From assembly GCA_022953095.1 (NCBI GenBank), contig JALJCR010000003.1, forward strand, positions 186,001-250,000: DNA of 64,000 nt. Reading direction: 5' to 3'. This document shows, piece after piece, positions 47,865 through 55,464 of the stretch. The notes below the pieces were generated by a model. The model was given only the letters and a program-made list of their open reading frames with translations. It was not told the origin of the DNA and did not search any database. The number at the start of each line of letters is the position of its first letter. Position 1 is the stretch's first letter. The DNA is from Qipengyuania sp. ABI-127-1. Lineage in GTDB: Bacteria; Pseudomonadota; Alphaproteobacteria; Sphingomonadales; Sphingomonadaceae. Made by a program: the position numbers and the translations under genes.

Positions 47865-48175
47865 AGCAGTTTGAGTGTCAGAGTGGCTTCGTCGCCCGCC
47901 ATGAGATCTTCTGCCTTCAACACTTTCTTGCCGACCAGAAGCCACCAATCCCCCGTTTTGGAAGGAAAGACCGAAGTCTTCCAGCGCGTTTCGCCGACCG
48001 TCGCCATGACCTTGACCGATCCGAAGCCGCGCCTGCCGCCCAGTTCCAACCGGCGGATGCGTTCGTGCATGGCAATCGCCTCGGCCGCCGCACCATCGAT
48101 AGTCAGCAGATGGTAGGTCGCCTTTTCGCCCTGCCAGCGGGTCACTGGCCCGCGAAAGGCGAGCGTCTCGTTCAA
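47861..48175 (-). CDS. DUF1905 family small protein (TTG start)
   Basis: 104 residues. The sequence LAFRGPVTRWQGEKATYHLLTIDGAAAEAI, then RGFGSVKVMATVGETRWKTSVFPSKTGDWWLLVGKKVLKAEDLMAGDEATLTLKLL, matches DUF1905, a small beta-barrel family of unknown function. The apparent start is TTG at 48173-48175, overlapping the stop of the upstream cyclophilin as TTGA, so it is probably made by translational coupling. The frame continues upstream antisense to nothing real. Confidence 0.78.
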   Translation of the reverse strand: MNETLAFRGPVTRWQGEKATYHLLTIDGAAAEAIAMHERIRRLELGGRRGFGSVKVMATVGETRWKTSVFPSKTGDWWLLVGKKVLKAEDLMAGDEATLTLKLL

Positions 48176-49233
48176 TCGGCGACTCGCCGCACGGGCACCG
48201 GGATGTTGCAGATATCGGCACCGCCAGCCGGTACGTTGAAGAAGGGATCGCGGCGATTGGCCCGCGCATCGGCATAGCGCGCGAAGGTCTCGCCCCCGGT
48301 GGAGAGGTATTCGAAGGCGGGTCGCTCGGCTTCGGGCAGGTCGCTGGCAACGCGCACAGAAAGGATTGGGATGCGCTTGCTCTCGTCTTCGTAGAAACCG
48401 AGCTGTCCTTTGCCGCGCGGCAGCGAAGAAAGGTGCTCTATCCCTTCCACGATGCGCCCGACCAGCGCGATATTGCGGTCGAGATGGCGCGGCGCATGGC
48501 CGATGACAGTATAGAGTTCCGCCCCCGTGCCTGCATCGGGCGCCAGGTTCCGGCCCACCCCGACCATGCCGTAGCAGTGCACGGGCCAGGCAATGTCCCG
48601 GTGTTGGGGTTGGGACTCGGCTGCCATGCCGACCGGCCACCCCCCGATATAGGCGGTTTCGAGTGCGTAGCTGTCGCCCTTCTGCCGTGACAATGCCTCC
48701 CGAATCTGCGCTTCGTCAGGGATGATTCCTTGTTCCACCAGCCCCTTGATCCAATTTGTCCGCAAGACTGCGCTGAGCGGGTAGTAGGATGGGTCCCCGC
48801 CCGGATCGCGCGGGTACTCGAAGACGTAATCTTTCTCATGCGTCTCCACCAGCCCTTCCGGCAGCGGTTTCGCCGCCCCATCGGCTTCCGGATTGTCGTA
48901 ATTCGGATCGCCCCACTGCACGACGTAATTGTCTTGAACGCGGTTGACGGTGATGCCGTCGTACCACTGCGCGCGTGCGAGCGTGCGAATGTTGTCGACC
49001 CAGCTCTGGCTGAAGGGCTCCGGCATAAGCTGGATGACGACCGTGCGTCCGGAGCCGTTTGCCGCGGGCGCCAATGTCATCACGACGAGGTCTTCCGCCG
49101 GGATATCGAGCCACTCTTCCACCGGAGCCTCGGCCACGACCTGGTTGGGCGAGGGCGCCGCGGGTGCATCCTGCGCCAGCGCGGGAGAAGTGAGCGCAAA
49201 CAGCGCGGCGAGCGAAATCAGCGGCTTTGTCAT
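48172..49233 (-). CDS. Cyclophilin-type peptidyl-prolyl isomerase, exported
   Basis: 353 residues. A signal peptide (MTKPLISLAALFALTSPALA-Q) is followed by LVVMTLAPAANGSGRTVVIQLMPEPFSQSWVDNIRTLARAQWYDGITVNRVQDNYVVQWGD, the start of a cyclophilin domain. A large insert (about residues 125-230) separates this from the C-terminal half (YTVIGHAPRHLDRNIALVGRIVEGIEHLSSLPRG). The canonical catalytic Arg/Phe pattern is only partly kept. It is periplasmic. A terminator-like hairpin lies 35 bases before its start. Confidence 0.82.
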   Translation of the reverse strand: MTKPLISLAALFALTSPALAQDAPAAPSPNQVVAEAPVEEWLDIPAEDLVVMTLAPAANGSGRTVVIQLMPEPFSQSWVDNIRTLARAQWYDGITVNRVQDNYVVQWGDPNYDNPEADGAAKPLPEGLVETHEKDYVFEYPRDPGGDPSYYPLSAVLRTNWIKGLVEQGIIPDEAQIREALSRQKGDSYALETAYIGGWPVGMAAESQPQHRDIAWPVHCYGMVGVGRNLAPDAGTGAELYTVIGHAPRHLDRNIALVGRIVEGIEHLSSLPRGKGQLGFYEDESKRIPILSVRVASDLPEAERPAFEYLSTGGETFARYADARANRRDPFFNVPAGGADICNIPVPVRRVAD

Positions 49234-49267
49234 GGGGCAAGACGTGCCATTGCGCGCAGTAAAACAA

Positions 49268-49306
49268 AAGCCCCCTCTCGCGCATTGTAGGGGCGGGAGG
49301 GGGCTT
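49268..49306 (-). terminator. Strong intrinsic terminator upstream of the cyclophilin gene
   Basis: On the minus strand AAGCCCCCTC (49306-49297) pairs with GAGGGGGCTT (49277-49268), followed by TTTGTTTT. No coding gene lies upstream of it on this strand, only the region holding a possible structured RNA, so it either ends that RNA or acts as an attenuator for the cyclophilin gene. Confidence 0.8.
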
Positions 49307-49432
49307 CGAGGCGGTGTTCGCAGGGTATGCCTGATCCGCGCAGCACTGCCACTGGGGACGGTTGTACACCGAATCCGCATTTTGAGAACCTTTGCGTTCC
49401 GCTTCGGCTTGCGAAACCCACCGGTCGCCGCT
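49307..49432 (-). ncRNA. ssrS: Candidate structured RNA, possibly 6S RNA
   Basis: The 5' part (49429-49410) and 3' part (49322-49310) of the minus-strand transcript pair over three blocks: GGCG with CGCC, GTG with CAC, and TTCGCA with TGCGAA. This closes a long stem around about 90 bases. Inside is a hairpin with arms CGGT and ACCG. The pattern of TTCGCAAGC on the 5' side and CCTGCG on the 3' side resembles the closing stem of 6S RNA, which binds sigma-70 polymerase. A terminator follows directly. The remainder to the tRNA (49433-49541) has no recognisable feature. Ends are approximate and an attenuator leader is the main alternative. Confidence 0.42.
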
Positions 49433-49541
49433 AGACGCGCGCGTTCTTGGTTGGCCTACCGCGTTGTGCGCTGCTCGAGGCCGGGCTCGCTGAAGTGGGT
49501 GCCGCGCTCGAGTAACGAAGTGGTAGCGCAACCGAGAACGC

Positions 49542-49633
49542 GGAGCAGTGGCCGAGTGGTCGAAGGCGCACGCCTGGAAAGTGTGTATACGGTAACCCCG
49601 TATCGAGGGTTCGAATCCCTCCTGCTCCGCCAC
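49542..49633 (+). tRNA. tRNA-Ser (anticodon GGA)
   Basis: Acceptor arms GGAGCAG (49542-49548) and CTGCTCC (49623-49629) pair; discriminator G and encoded CCA follow. The anticodon loop reads CTGGAAA (anticodon GGA). A long variable arm (GTATACGG, then CCCCGTATC) is typical of serine tRNAs, and the T arm contains GGTTCGAATCC. An integrase gene begins 110 bases downstream in the same direction, so its 3' end is the probable integration site. Confidence 0.97.
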
Positions 49634-49742
49634 CGGCCCTTTCGAGGCTCTCCAATCACCTCCAAAATCGTGCGGAAAGCTTTACAATTCTGCTGTTTGC
49701 GACTCCTATGCGGTTCAGCCCATCTCACCCCTAGCCAGACGC

Positions 49743-51104
49743 ATGTCGGGGTATTTTGGGGGTAACGAACTGATCGACATGGGGTATCGGATGCTGACGG
49801 ACAAGGCGGTGCGCGCGGCTGCTTCGAGAAAAAAGGCATACAAGCTTGCCGACAGCCGCGGATTGCATCTTCACGTGTCTGCGAGCGGTCACAAGAGCTG
49901 GCGCTACAAATACCGCTTCGAAAACAAGGAGCGCTTACTGACGCTAGGTGCATACCCCGAGGTGTCGTTGGCCGATGCTCGCGAGAAGCGCGACGAGGCG
50001 AAGAAGATTCTAAGAAATGGTAGAGACCCGAGGCACAGCGCAAAGCGCAGTCGGTTGATTGGCAGGAATGATGCGGCGAAGTCGTTCGAGGGGATGGCCC
50101 GCGAATGGCATGCTTTGCAGGTCGCACGCTGGAAGCCGGTGCACGCAAACGATGTCATCACCAGCCTCGAACGTGATGTCTTCCCGCATCTGGGCGAGAT
50201 GCCGCTGGCCGAAATCGATAAGCCGCTGCTGCTTTCGGTTCTGCATAAGGTCGAGAAACGCGGTGCGATCGAAACAGCGCGGCGTATCAAGCAGCGCGTG
50301 GCGGCCATCTATCGCTACGCCAATGCCGGAGGCGCTGGCCTTGAGAACCCGGCCCTGGATATCAACGACGCGCTGACACCGTTGCCGCCTGCGAAGCGCT
50401 ATCCTGCCCTTACCAACATCGATGCGATCCGTACGATGATCGGCGACATCGATCGTGCCGGTGCCTCACCAGTCAACCGCTTCGCTGCGCGCCTGCTGGC
50501 GCTCACCGCACAGCGTCCGGGCATGGTCCGGTTCATGGAATGGGATGACATCACCGGGATCGACTGGGGCGATCCGAACGCGGATACGAGCGCGGCACTG
50601 TGGAAGGTGCCGGCTGAGAAGATCAAACAAGAACTGCACCTGCGCACCGACGAAGCGTTCGATCATCCGGTGCCGCTGTCCCTGCAGGCGGTCGACACGC
50701 TTCGCGCCGTGCGCTGGCTGACGGGGCGATCGCCCCTTGTATTCCCAGGCGCCCGTTCCGGTCTCAAGCCGATCAGCGAGAACGCGATCGGCTATCTCTA
50801 CAACCGCGAAGGCTACAAGGGCCGCCACGTTCCCCATGGCTGGCGGTCGAGTTTCTCAACCATCATGAACGAGCAAGCAGAGCGAGAACTGGGTACGGAC
50901 CTACGGCTGCTCGCCGATCGGATGATCATCGATCTAATGCTTGCGCATACGCCAAAGGGAATGAGCGCGAGCGAGTTGCGCTACAATCGCGCTGCCTACA
51001 TGCCGCGGCGCCGCGAACTTGCGCAGCGCTGGGCGGATATGATCATGGAAAATGCGATCCCGGCCCATGACATCATCGACAGCCCGCGCCGCAAGCCGCG
51101 CTAG
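49743..51104 (+). CDS. Tyrosine recombinase (P4-type integrase, DUF4102 family)
   Basis: 453 residues. The N-terminal arm-binding domain starts at LTDKAVRAAASRKKAYKLADSRGLHLHVSASGHKSWRYKYR. The core has ALTAQRPGMVRFMEWDDI (first catalytic Arg), HGWRSSFSTIMNE (His and second Arg) and LMLAHTPKGMSASELRYNRAAYMPRRRELAQRWADMI with the probable Tyr. Family starts usually align with the ATG at 49791 (MLTDKAV), so the first 16 residues may be extra. It lies downstream of tRNA-Ser and marks the left end of an island. Confidence 0.9.
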   Translation: MSGYFGGNELIDMGYRMLTDKAVRAAASRKKAYKLADSRGLHLHVSASGHKSWRYKYRFENKERLLTLGAYPEVSLADAREKRDEAKKILRNGRDPRHSAKRSRLIGRNDAAKSFEGMAREWHALQVARWKPVHANDVITSLERDVFPHLGEMPLAEIDKPLLLSVLHKVEKRGAIETARRIKQRVAAIYRYANAGGAGLENPALDINDALTPLPPAKRYPALTNIDAIRTMIGDIDRAGASPVNRFAARLLALTAQRPGMVRFMEWDDITGIDWGDPNADTSAALWKVPAEKIKQELHLRTDEAFDHPVPLSLQAVDTLRAVRWLTGRSPLVFPGARSGLKPISENAIGYLYNREGYKGRHVPHGWRSSFSTIMNEQAERELGTDLRLLADRMIIDLMLAHTPKGMSASELRYNRAAYMPRRRELAQRWADMIMENAIPAHDIIDSPRRKPR

Positions 51105-51880
51105 CGCCCGCCGCGCTTTGCCGACTGCTCCTCGATCCAGGCGAGCACTTCGTCCTTGCGCCAGCGCGAGCTCGACCCGAGCTTGAGGCGCTCGGGGAAC
51201 CCGCCTTTCTTTTCGTCTTCGTAGATCGACGACTGGCTGCGCCCGATCAGTTCGCTCACCTCGTCAATCGACAGTAACATCGGGCCGACACCGGGCGGAT
51301 CGGACGAGGCCGCTATGTGCAAATCGCCGCTTCCCGCCTTGACTGTCGGACCCAAGTTCACTCTTCGTGCTGCGACCACACGCGCGGCACGCAGCTGCGG
51401 ATCGACAATCTCCTCGACCTGCCGAGCGGTCAGCGGGCCTAGCGGCTTTAGCGCAGCCAACCATTCGTCGAACTGTGCATCGTCAACAAAAATGCGATGG
51501 GTCAACGGTGCTCCGGAGTCAATCCATCGTTCGACGTTGAACGCCCCAGTTGCGAAGCGGGGAAGCGGATCGTCCAGCTCCCATAGACCAGCGTCGATAC
51601 CGACGACCTCGCCTCCGCCTAGGGGACGCGCGAATGTTGCAAGCCGACCGTTCGCGAACATCCGGACGAGGTGTTCGGCATTGAGGCGCACCAGATCGCG
51701 CGCGGCGTCGTTCTCACCCTCATCGTTCGGTGCGGCAAAGATGTCGGGAAGTTCGTAAGACGGAAATCCAGCGCGGGACTGGACCACATCCGCAAAAGCG
51801 GCGGTCAGCGTTTTGCGACCCTTAGATACAAGCGACGGACGGCCTTCATATGGCGACCAGGGCGGGATGGTAGTGCTCAC
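51101..51880 (-). CDS. AlpA-like DNA-binding protein with long unknown N-terminus
   Basis: 259 residues from a GTG start. The last 60 residues (LLSIDEVSELIGRSQSSIYEDEKKGGFPERLKLGSSSRWRKDEVLAWIEEQSAKR) are an AlpA/excisionase-type winged helix-turn-helix. The first 190 or so residues are not part of usual AlpA proteins, which are about 70 residues long; they contain RFATGAFNVERWIDSGAPLTHRIFVDDAQFDEWLAAL and could not be assigned. It is convergent with the integrase, overlapping by 4 bases, and probably controls excision or island genes. Confidence 0.78.
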   Translation of the reverse strand: MSTTIPPWSPYEGRPSLVSKGRKTLTAAFADVVQSRAGFPSYELPDIFAAPNDEGENDAARDLVRLNAEHLVRMFANGRLATFARPLGGGEVVGIDAGLWELDDPLPRFATGAFNVERWIDSGAPLTHRIFVDDAQFDEWLAALKPLGPLTARQVEEIVDPQLRAARVVAARRVNLGPTVKAGSGDLHIAASSDPPGVGPMLLSIDEVSELIGRSQSSIYEDEKKGGFPERLKLGSSSRWRKDEVLAWIEEQSAKRGGR

Positions 51881-51959
51881 GATCGCAGGCTAGCAGCACC
51901 GTTGGGTTCAGCAAGGGTTCGGCAGCTTTGCGCTCTAATATCAGACTTTCGGGGTCATT

Positions 51960-51968
51960 GTTCGACCG
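51960..51968. repeat. 9-bp repeat GTTCGACCG, first copy
   Basis: The 9-mer recurs at 52081-52089, within the inverted repeat before the TetR gene. This copy lies 79 bp upstream of the divergent AlpA-like gene. No gene lies in 51881-52104. Confidence 0.35.
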
Positions 51969-52080
51969 CCCGAAAGCGGAATTTCAGCGAATTACCTCAG
52001 GGTGCAAACGGTTGCCCAGTTATCCAAAGCTCAGCCTCCGGGGCGCTCCGTCTGAAATATCCGGGCCACTTGCATTGTTC

Positions 52081-52092
52081 GTTCGACCGAAC
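52081..52092. promoter_or_regulatory. Candidate operator of the TetR/CecR-like regulator
   Basis: Inverted repeat GTTCG-AC-CGAAC ends 12 bases before the ATG of the TetR gene, where an autorepressor would be expected to bind. The shared 9-mer at 51960 may be a second half or weaker site. Confidence 0.4.
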
Positions 52093-52104
52093 TATCGATG
52101 AGTA

Positions 52105-52731
52105 ATGATTCGAAAACACCTGCTTGAAACGGCTATTCATCAATTTGGCGAGCGTGGGTTTGACGGAGCGTCGACCCGCTCAATCGCCGCGACGGCCGAT
52201 ACCGCAATGTCTTCGATCACCTATCACTTCGGCGGGAAGGAAGGATTGTACCTCGCGTGCGCCGATTATATAGTTGAGGAGGTTCGTGACCGTATCACAC
52301 CTCTGCTAAGTACTGTTGAGGTAGAAGATAGCGACCGTTCAGGCGCGACGGAGGCGGTCTGCTTCCTGCTGCGAGGCTTCGCAGGCATAATGATGTCCGA
52401 AGAAACAGCGCCCTGGGCGCGCTTCGTGTCCAACGAGCTACAACAGCCCACCGAAGCTTTCGAGCGCATCGCTACAGGGGCGATCGATCTGATAATGGCA
52501 AAGGTCGTCGAACTGGTCGGAATTGCCCGCCCCGACCTCGATGAAATCCACCGCCGTAGCGTCGCGATCACGATCTGGGGGCAGGCCATCTTCCTGCGTC
52601 TCGGGCGGGCCTCGATTGAACGGCTGCTTGAGGCTAACACCATGAACGCGGCGGCCGCCGAACTCATGATCGATCGAGTCGTTGCAAATGCCCGCTGCAT
52701 CCTCACCCAGAGCCCAGAGTGTCGCCAGTGA
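52105..52731 (+). CDS. TetR family regulator, CecR (YbiH)-like
   Basis: 208 residues. The N-terminal helix-turn-helix (LLETAIHQFGERGFDGASTRSIAATADTAMSSITYHFGGKEGLYLACADYI) is standard. The C-terminal ligand domain (FLLRGFAGIMMSEETAPWARFVSNELQQPTEAFERI) is of the DUF1956 type found in E. coli CecR, which controls ybhGFSR. The next genes here match that operon in order, so it is very likely the autoregulated local repressor. Its stop overlaps a GTG start for the next gene. Confidence 0.88.
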   Translation: MIRKHLLETAIHQFGERGFDGASTRSIAATADTAMSSITYHFGGKEGLYLACADYIVEEVRDRITPLLSTVEVEDSDRSGATEAVCFLLRGFAGIMMSEETAPWARFVSNELQQPTEAFERIATGAIDLIMAKVVELVGIARPDLDEIHRRSVAITIWGQAIFLRLGRASIERLLEANTMNAAAAELMIDRVVANARCILTQSPECRQ

Positions 52732-53735
52732 CCCGAAAGTCTATCATCGGCCTCCTCGCGCTCGGCGCCGCAGTTGTCGCTTTGGTCGTGACGTCTGGAT
52801 TCGGCCTTTGGATGAGCGAGAACGAAGGACAGCTCACGCTCTACGGCAACGTCGACATCCGGGAAGTCGATCTTGCATTCGAGAACAGCGGCAGGATCGA
52901 AGAAATCAAGGTGGACGAAGGTGACGAGGTCGAGAGTGGCGCGATCCTCGCATCGCTCGATCCCGCCCGAAGCGAGGACCGGATGCGGCAGGCAGAAGCC
53001 GACGTTGCCCAAGCCCGCGCGGCGCTCGCCAGAGCGCGCAATGGCAATCGCCCGCAGGACATCGCACAAGCGCAAGCTCGCGTCGATGCCGCGCGGGTCA
53101 CGCTTACAAAGGCCGAGAGCGACGTTGACCGCCGCCGCCCACTTGTCGGCGAGGGCGCGATCAGCCGTGAGCTTTGGGACCGAACGCTCGCAGAGGCCCG
53201 GCGCGCTCAGGCGCAGCTGCGTGAAGCCGAGCAAGTCTTGTCGCTCTTGCGGGCCGGAACCCGCAGCGAAGATATTGCCGCGGTACAGGCTCGCCTGGAC
53301 GCCGCGCTAGCGCAGCGATCAAGCGTTCAAACCGATCTTGCCGACACACGGCTTAGAGCACCGATAGCGGGGATTGTGGTTACTCGCGCCGTAGAACCGG
53401 GAACGCTCGTGCAGCCAGGAACGCCCGCCTTCACCATCGCAATCGATCGACCGGTGCGCATCCGCGCCTACGTCAGCGAGCCTGATTTGACGCGCATCGA
53501 GCCGGGTATGGGCGTGAGCATCAAGGTCGATGGAAGAGCCGAGCCCTACCATGGCCGGATCGGTTACATCTCTCCGCAGGCCGAGTTCACACCTAAGTCG
53601 GTGGAGACCGAGGAGTTGCGAACCGACCTTGTATACCGCGTCCGGATCGTGGTGGACGAAGCCGATGGCGGTTTGCGGCAGGGCCAGCCAGTAACTGTCA
53701 CTATCCCGCAGGCGCGCCCCGCGAGGGACGAGTGA
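52728..53735 (+). CDS. Membrane fusion protein of an ABC exporter (HlyD/YbhG-like)
   Basis: About 335 residues. An N-terminal membrane anchor (SIIGLLALGAAVVALVVTS) is followed by a biotinyl-lipoyl half (YGNVDIREVDLAFENSGRIEEIKVDEGDEVESGAILASLD), a coiled-coil hairpin of about 110 residues and a beta-barrel part (TRLRAPIAGIVVTRAVEPGTLVQPGTPAFTI). It bridges the inner-membrane pump to the outer-membrane factor. A GTG at 52728 overlaps the regulator stop (GTGA); a GTG at 52719 is also possible. One base separates it from the ATPase gene. Confidence 0.88.
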   Translation: MTRKSIIGLLALGAAVVALVVTSGFGLWMSENEGQLTLYGNVDIREVDLAFENSGRIEEIKVDEGDEVESGAILASLDPARSEDRMRQAEADVAQARAALARARNGNRPQDIAQAQARVDAARVTLTKAESDVDRRRPLVGEGAISRELWDRTLAEARRAQAQLREAEQVLSLLRAGTRSEDIAAVQARLDAALAQRSSVQTDLADTRLRAPIAGIVVTRAVEPGTLVQPGTPAFTIAIDRPVRIRAYVSEPDLTRIEPGMGVSIKVDGRAEPYHGRIGYISPQAEFTPKSVETEELRTDLVYRVRIVVDEADGGLRQGQPVTVTIPQARPARDE

Positions 53736-53736
53736 G

Positions 53737-55464
53737 ATGGGTGAGACTGTCGCCAGTGCTCGCGACCTGGTCATGCGTTTCGATGGTGCGGAAGACGACG
53801 CGCTCAAGGGCGTCGCCCTCACCGTCGAGACGGGTCAAATTACCGGACTTGTCGGCCCCGACGGGGCCGGGAAGACGACGCTTATCCGGATACTCGCCAA
53901 TCTCCTGTCCCCCACCGAGGGAAGCGTCGAGGTGCTCGGAGGCGAGCCGGGCACCAACCGTTTCGATCTGGGGTACATGCCCCAACGCTTCGGCCTGTAC
54001 GAAGATCTGTCCGTTATCGAGAACCTGACGCTCTATGCCCGGATGCGCGGGCTTCCGAAAAGCGAGTGGGACGCAGTATTTGCGCGCCTGCTCGACTTCA
54101 CTGACCTAGCCCGTTTCAAGTCACGGCTTGGAGGCAAGCTGTCGGGCGGGATGAAACAGAAGCTCGGTCTCGCCTGTGCCCTCGTGCGAACCCCCAGGCT
54201 CCTGCTGCTCGACGAACCGAGTGTGGGCGTGGACCCTGTATCGCGGCGCGAACTTTGGGGGATGATCGAGCAACTTGTCGACGAAGGTATCGGCGTGCTG
54301 TGGTCGACCGCCTATCTCGACGAGGCCGAGCAATGCGAGGTCGTTTACCTGCTCAACCATGGCGAATTGCTCTTTTCCGGCAATCCATCGGAGCTGACCG
54401 ACGAGGTTACCGGACGTGTGGCGGTTGTCACCGGATTCGAGGGACGGCGGCGAAGGCTGCTCACCCGGATGCTCGACCGTGACGACGTGATCGACGGGAC
54501 GCTTCAGGGACGTTCGATCCGCCTGTTGTTCGATCGCCCTGCGCCCAGCGAGCCGATCGTGCTGGACCTTGACGCCGACTCCCAGATGCAGTCGGTCCCA
54601 CCGCGCTTCGAGGACGGGTTCATCAACCGGCTCGGAGGCGGGCCTGACGGAACGAGTGAACTCGCCCGAAGGTATCGCACGATCCTTGGTGGTGACGGTT
54701 GCGCCATCGAGGCTAAGGGCCTGACCAAGCGCTTCGGTGATTTCACGGCGGCGGACAACATGGATTTTGTCATACCGTTCGGCAAGATTTACGGACTGCT
54801 CGGCCCCAACGGGGCAGGGAAATCCACCACTTTCAAGATGCTATGCGGTCTATTGACTCCCACCGAAGGTTCGGGGGCAGTGGCGGGACATGACCTGCGC
54901 ACTGCAGGGCCGGAGGCGCGCCGCTCACTCGGGTACATGGCGCAGAAGTTCTCGTTATATGGCGACCTCAGCGTCCGCCAGAATCTGAATTTCTTCGCTG
55001 GCGCCTACGGGCTCTCGCGCGGCGAGGCGCGCGATGCGATCGATAGCGCCATCGAGGTCTTCGGACTTGGTGACAGTCTGAGCCGAAGTGCGGGCGAGAT
55101 GCCGCTGGGTTACAAGCAACGCCTGTCGCTAGCCTGCGCAGTGATGCACCAGCCACCGGTGCTCTTTCTCGACGAGCCGACCTCGGGTGTCGATCCGGTC
55201 GCCCGCCGCGAATTCTGGACGCATATCAATGGCCTCGTGGAAAAGGGCGTCACAGTCCTGGTGACGACGCATTTCATGGAAGAGGCCGAGTATTGTGATG
55301 ACATATCGCTGATCTACCGCTCGCAACTGATCGCTCAGGGAACTCCCGATGAATTGAAACGCCGCGCCCAGGAGTTGTCGCCCGGCCTGCAGGCCCCGAC
55401 GATGGAGGATGCCTTTATCGCCCTGGTCGAAGACAGGGATGCTGCGGTGGAGAAAGCCGCATGA
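53737..55464 (+). CDS. ABC transporter, two fused ATPase domains (YbhF-like)
   Basis: 575 residues. Domain 1: Walker A GPDGAGKTT, signature LSGGMKQKLGLACAL, Walker B LLLLDEPSVGVD. Domain 2: Walker A GPNGAGKST, signature MPLGYKQRLSLACAV (altered from LSGG), Walker B VLFLDEPTSGVD. The altered second signature is, as far as I know, usual for YbhF-type proteins, so one ATP site may be weak. It powers the two following permeases. Stop and next start overlap (ATGA). Confidence 0.9.
   Translation: MGETVASARDLVMRFDGAEDDALKGVALTVETGQITGLVGPDGAGKTTLIRILANLLSPTEGSVEVLGGEPGTNRFDLGYMPQRFGLYEDLSVIENLTLYARMRGLPKSEWDAVFARLLDFTDLARFKSRLGGKLSGGMKQKLGLACALVRTPRLLLLDEPSVGVDPVSRRELWGMIEQLVDEGIGVLWSTAYLDEAEQCEVVYLLNHGELLFSGNPSELTDEVTGRVAVVTGFEGRRRRLLTRMLDRDDVIDGTLQGRSIRLLFDRPAPSEPIVLDLDADSQMQSVPPRFEDGFINRLGGGPDGTSELARRYRTILGGDGCAIEAKGLTKRFGDFTAADNMDFVIPFGKIYGLLGPNGAGKSTTFKMLCGLLTPTEGSGAVAGHDLRTAGPEARRSLGYMAQKFSLYGDLSVRQNLNFFAGAYGLSRGEARDAIDSAIEVFGLGDSLSRSAGEMPLGYKQRLSLACAVMHQPPVLFLDEPTSGVDPVARREFWTHINGLVEKGVTVLVTTHFMEEAEYCDDISLIYRSQLIAQGTPDELKRRAQELSPGLQAPTMEDAFIALVEDRDAAVEKAA

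Noticed and set aside
49431..49655. Small minus-strand frames starting EGFEPSIRGYRIHTFQACAFDHSATAP
   Set aside because: This is the common false translation of the opposite strand of a serine tRNA gene.
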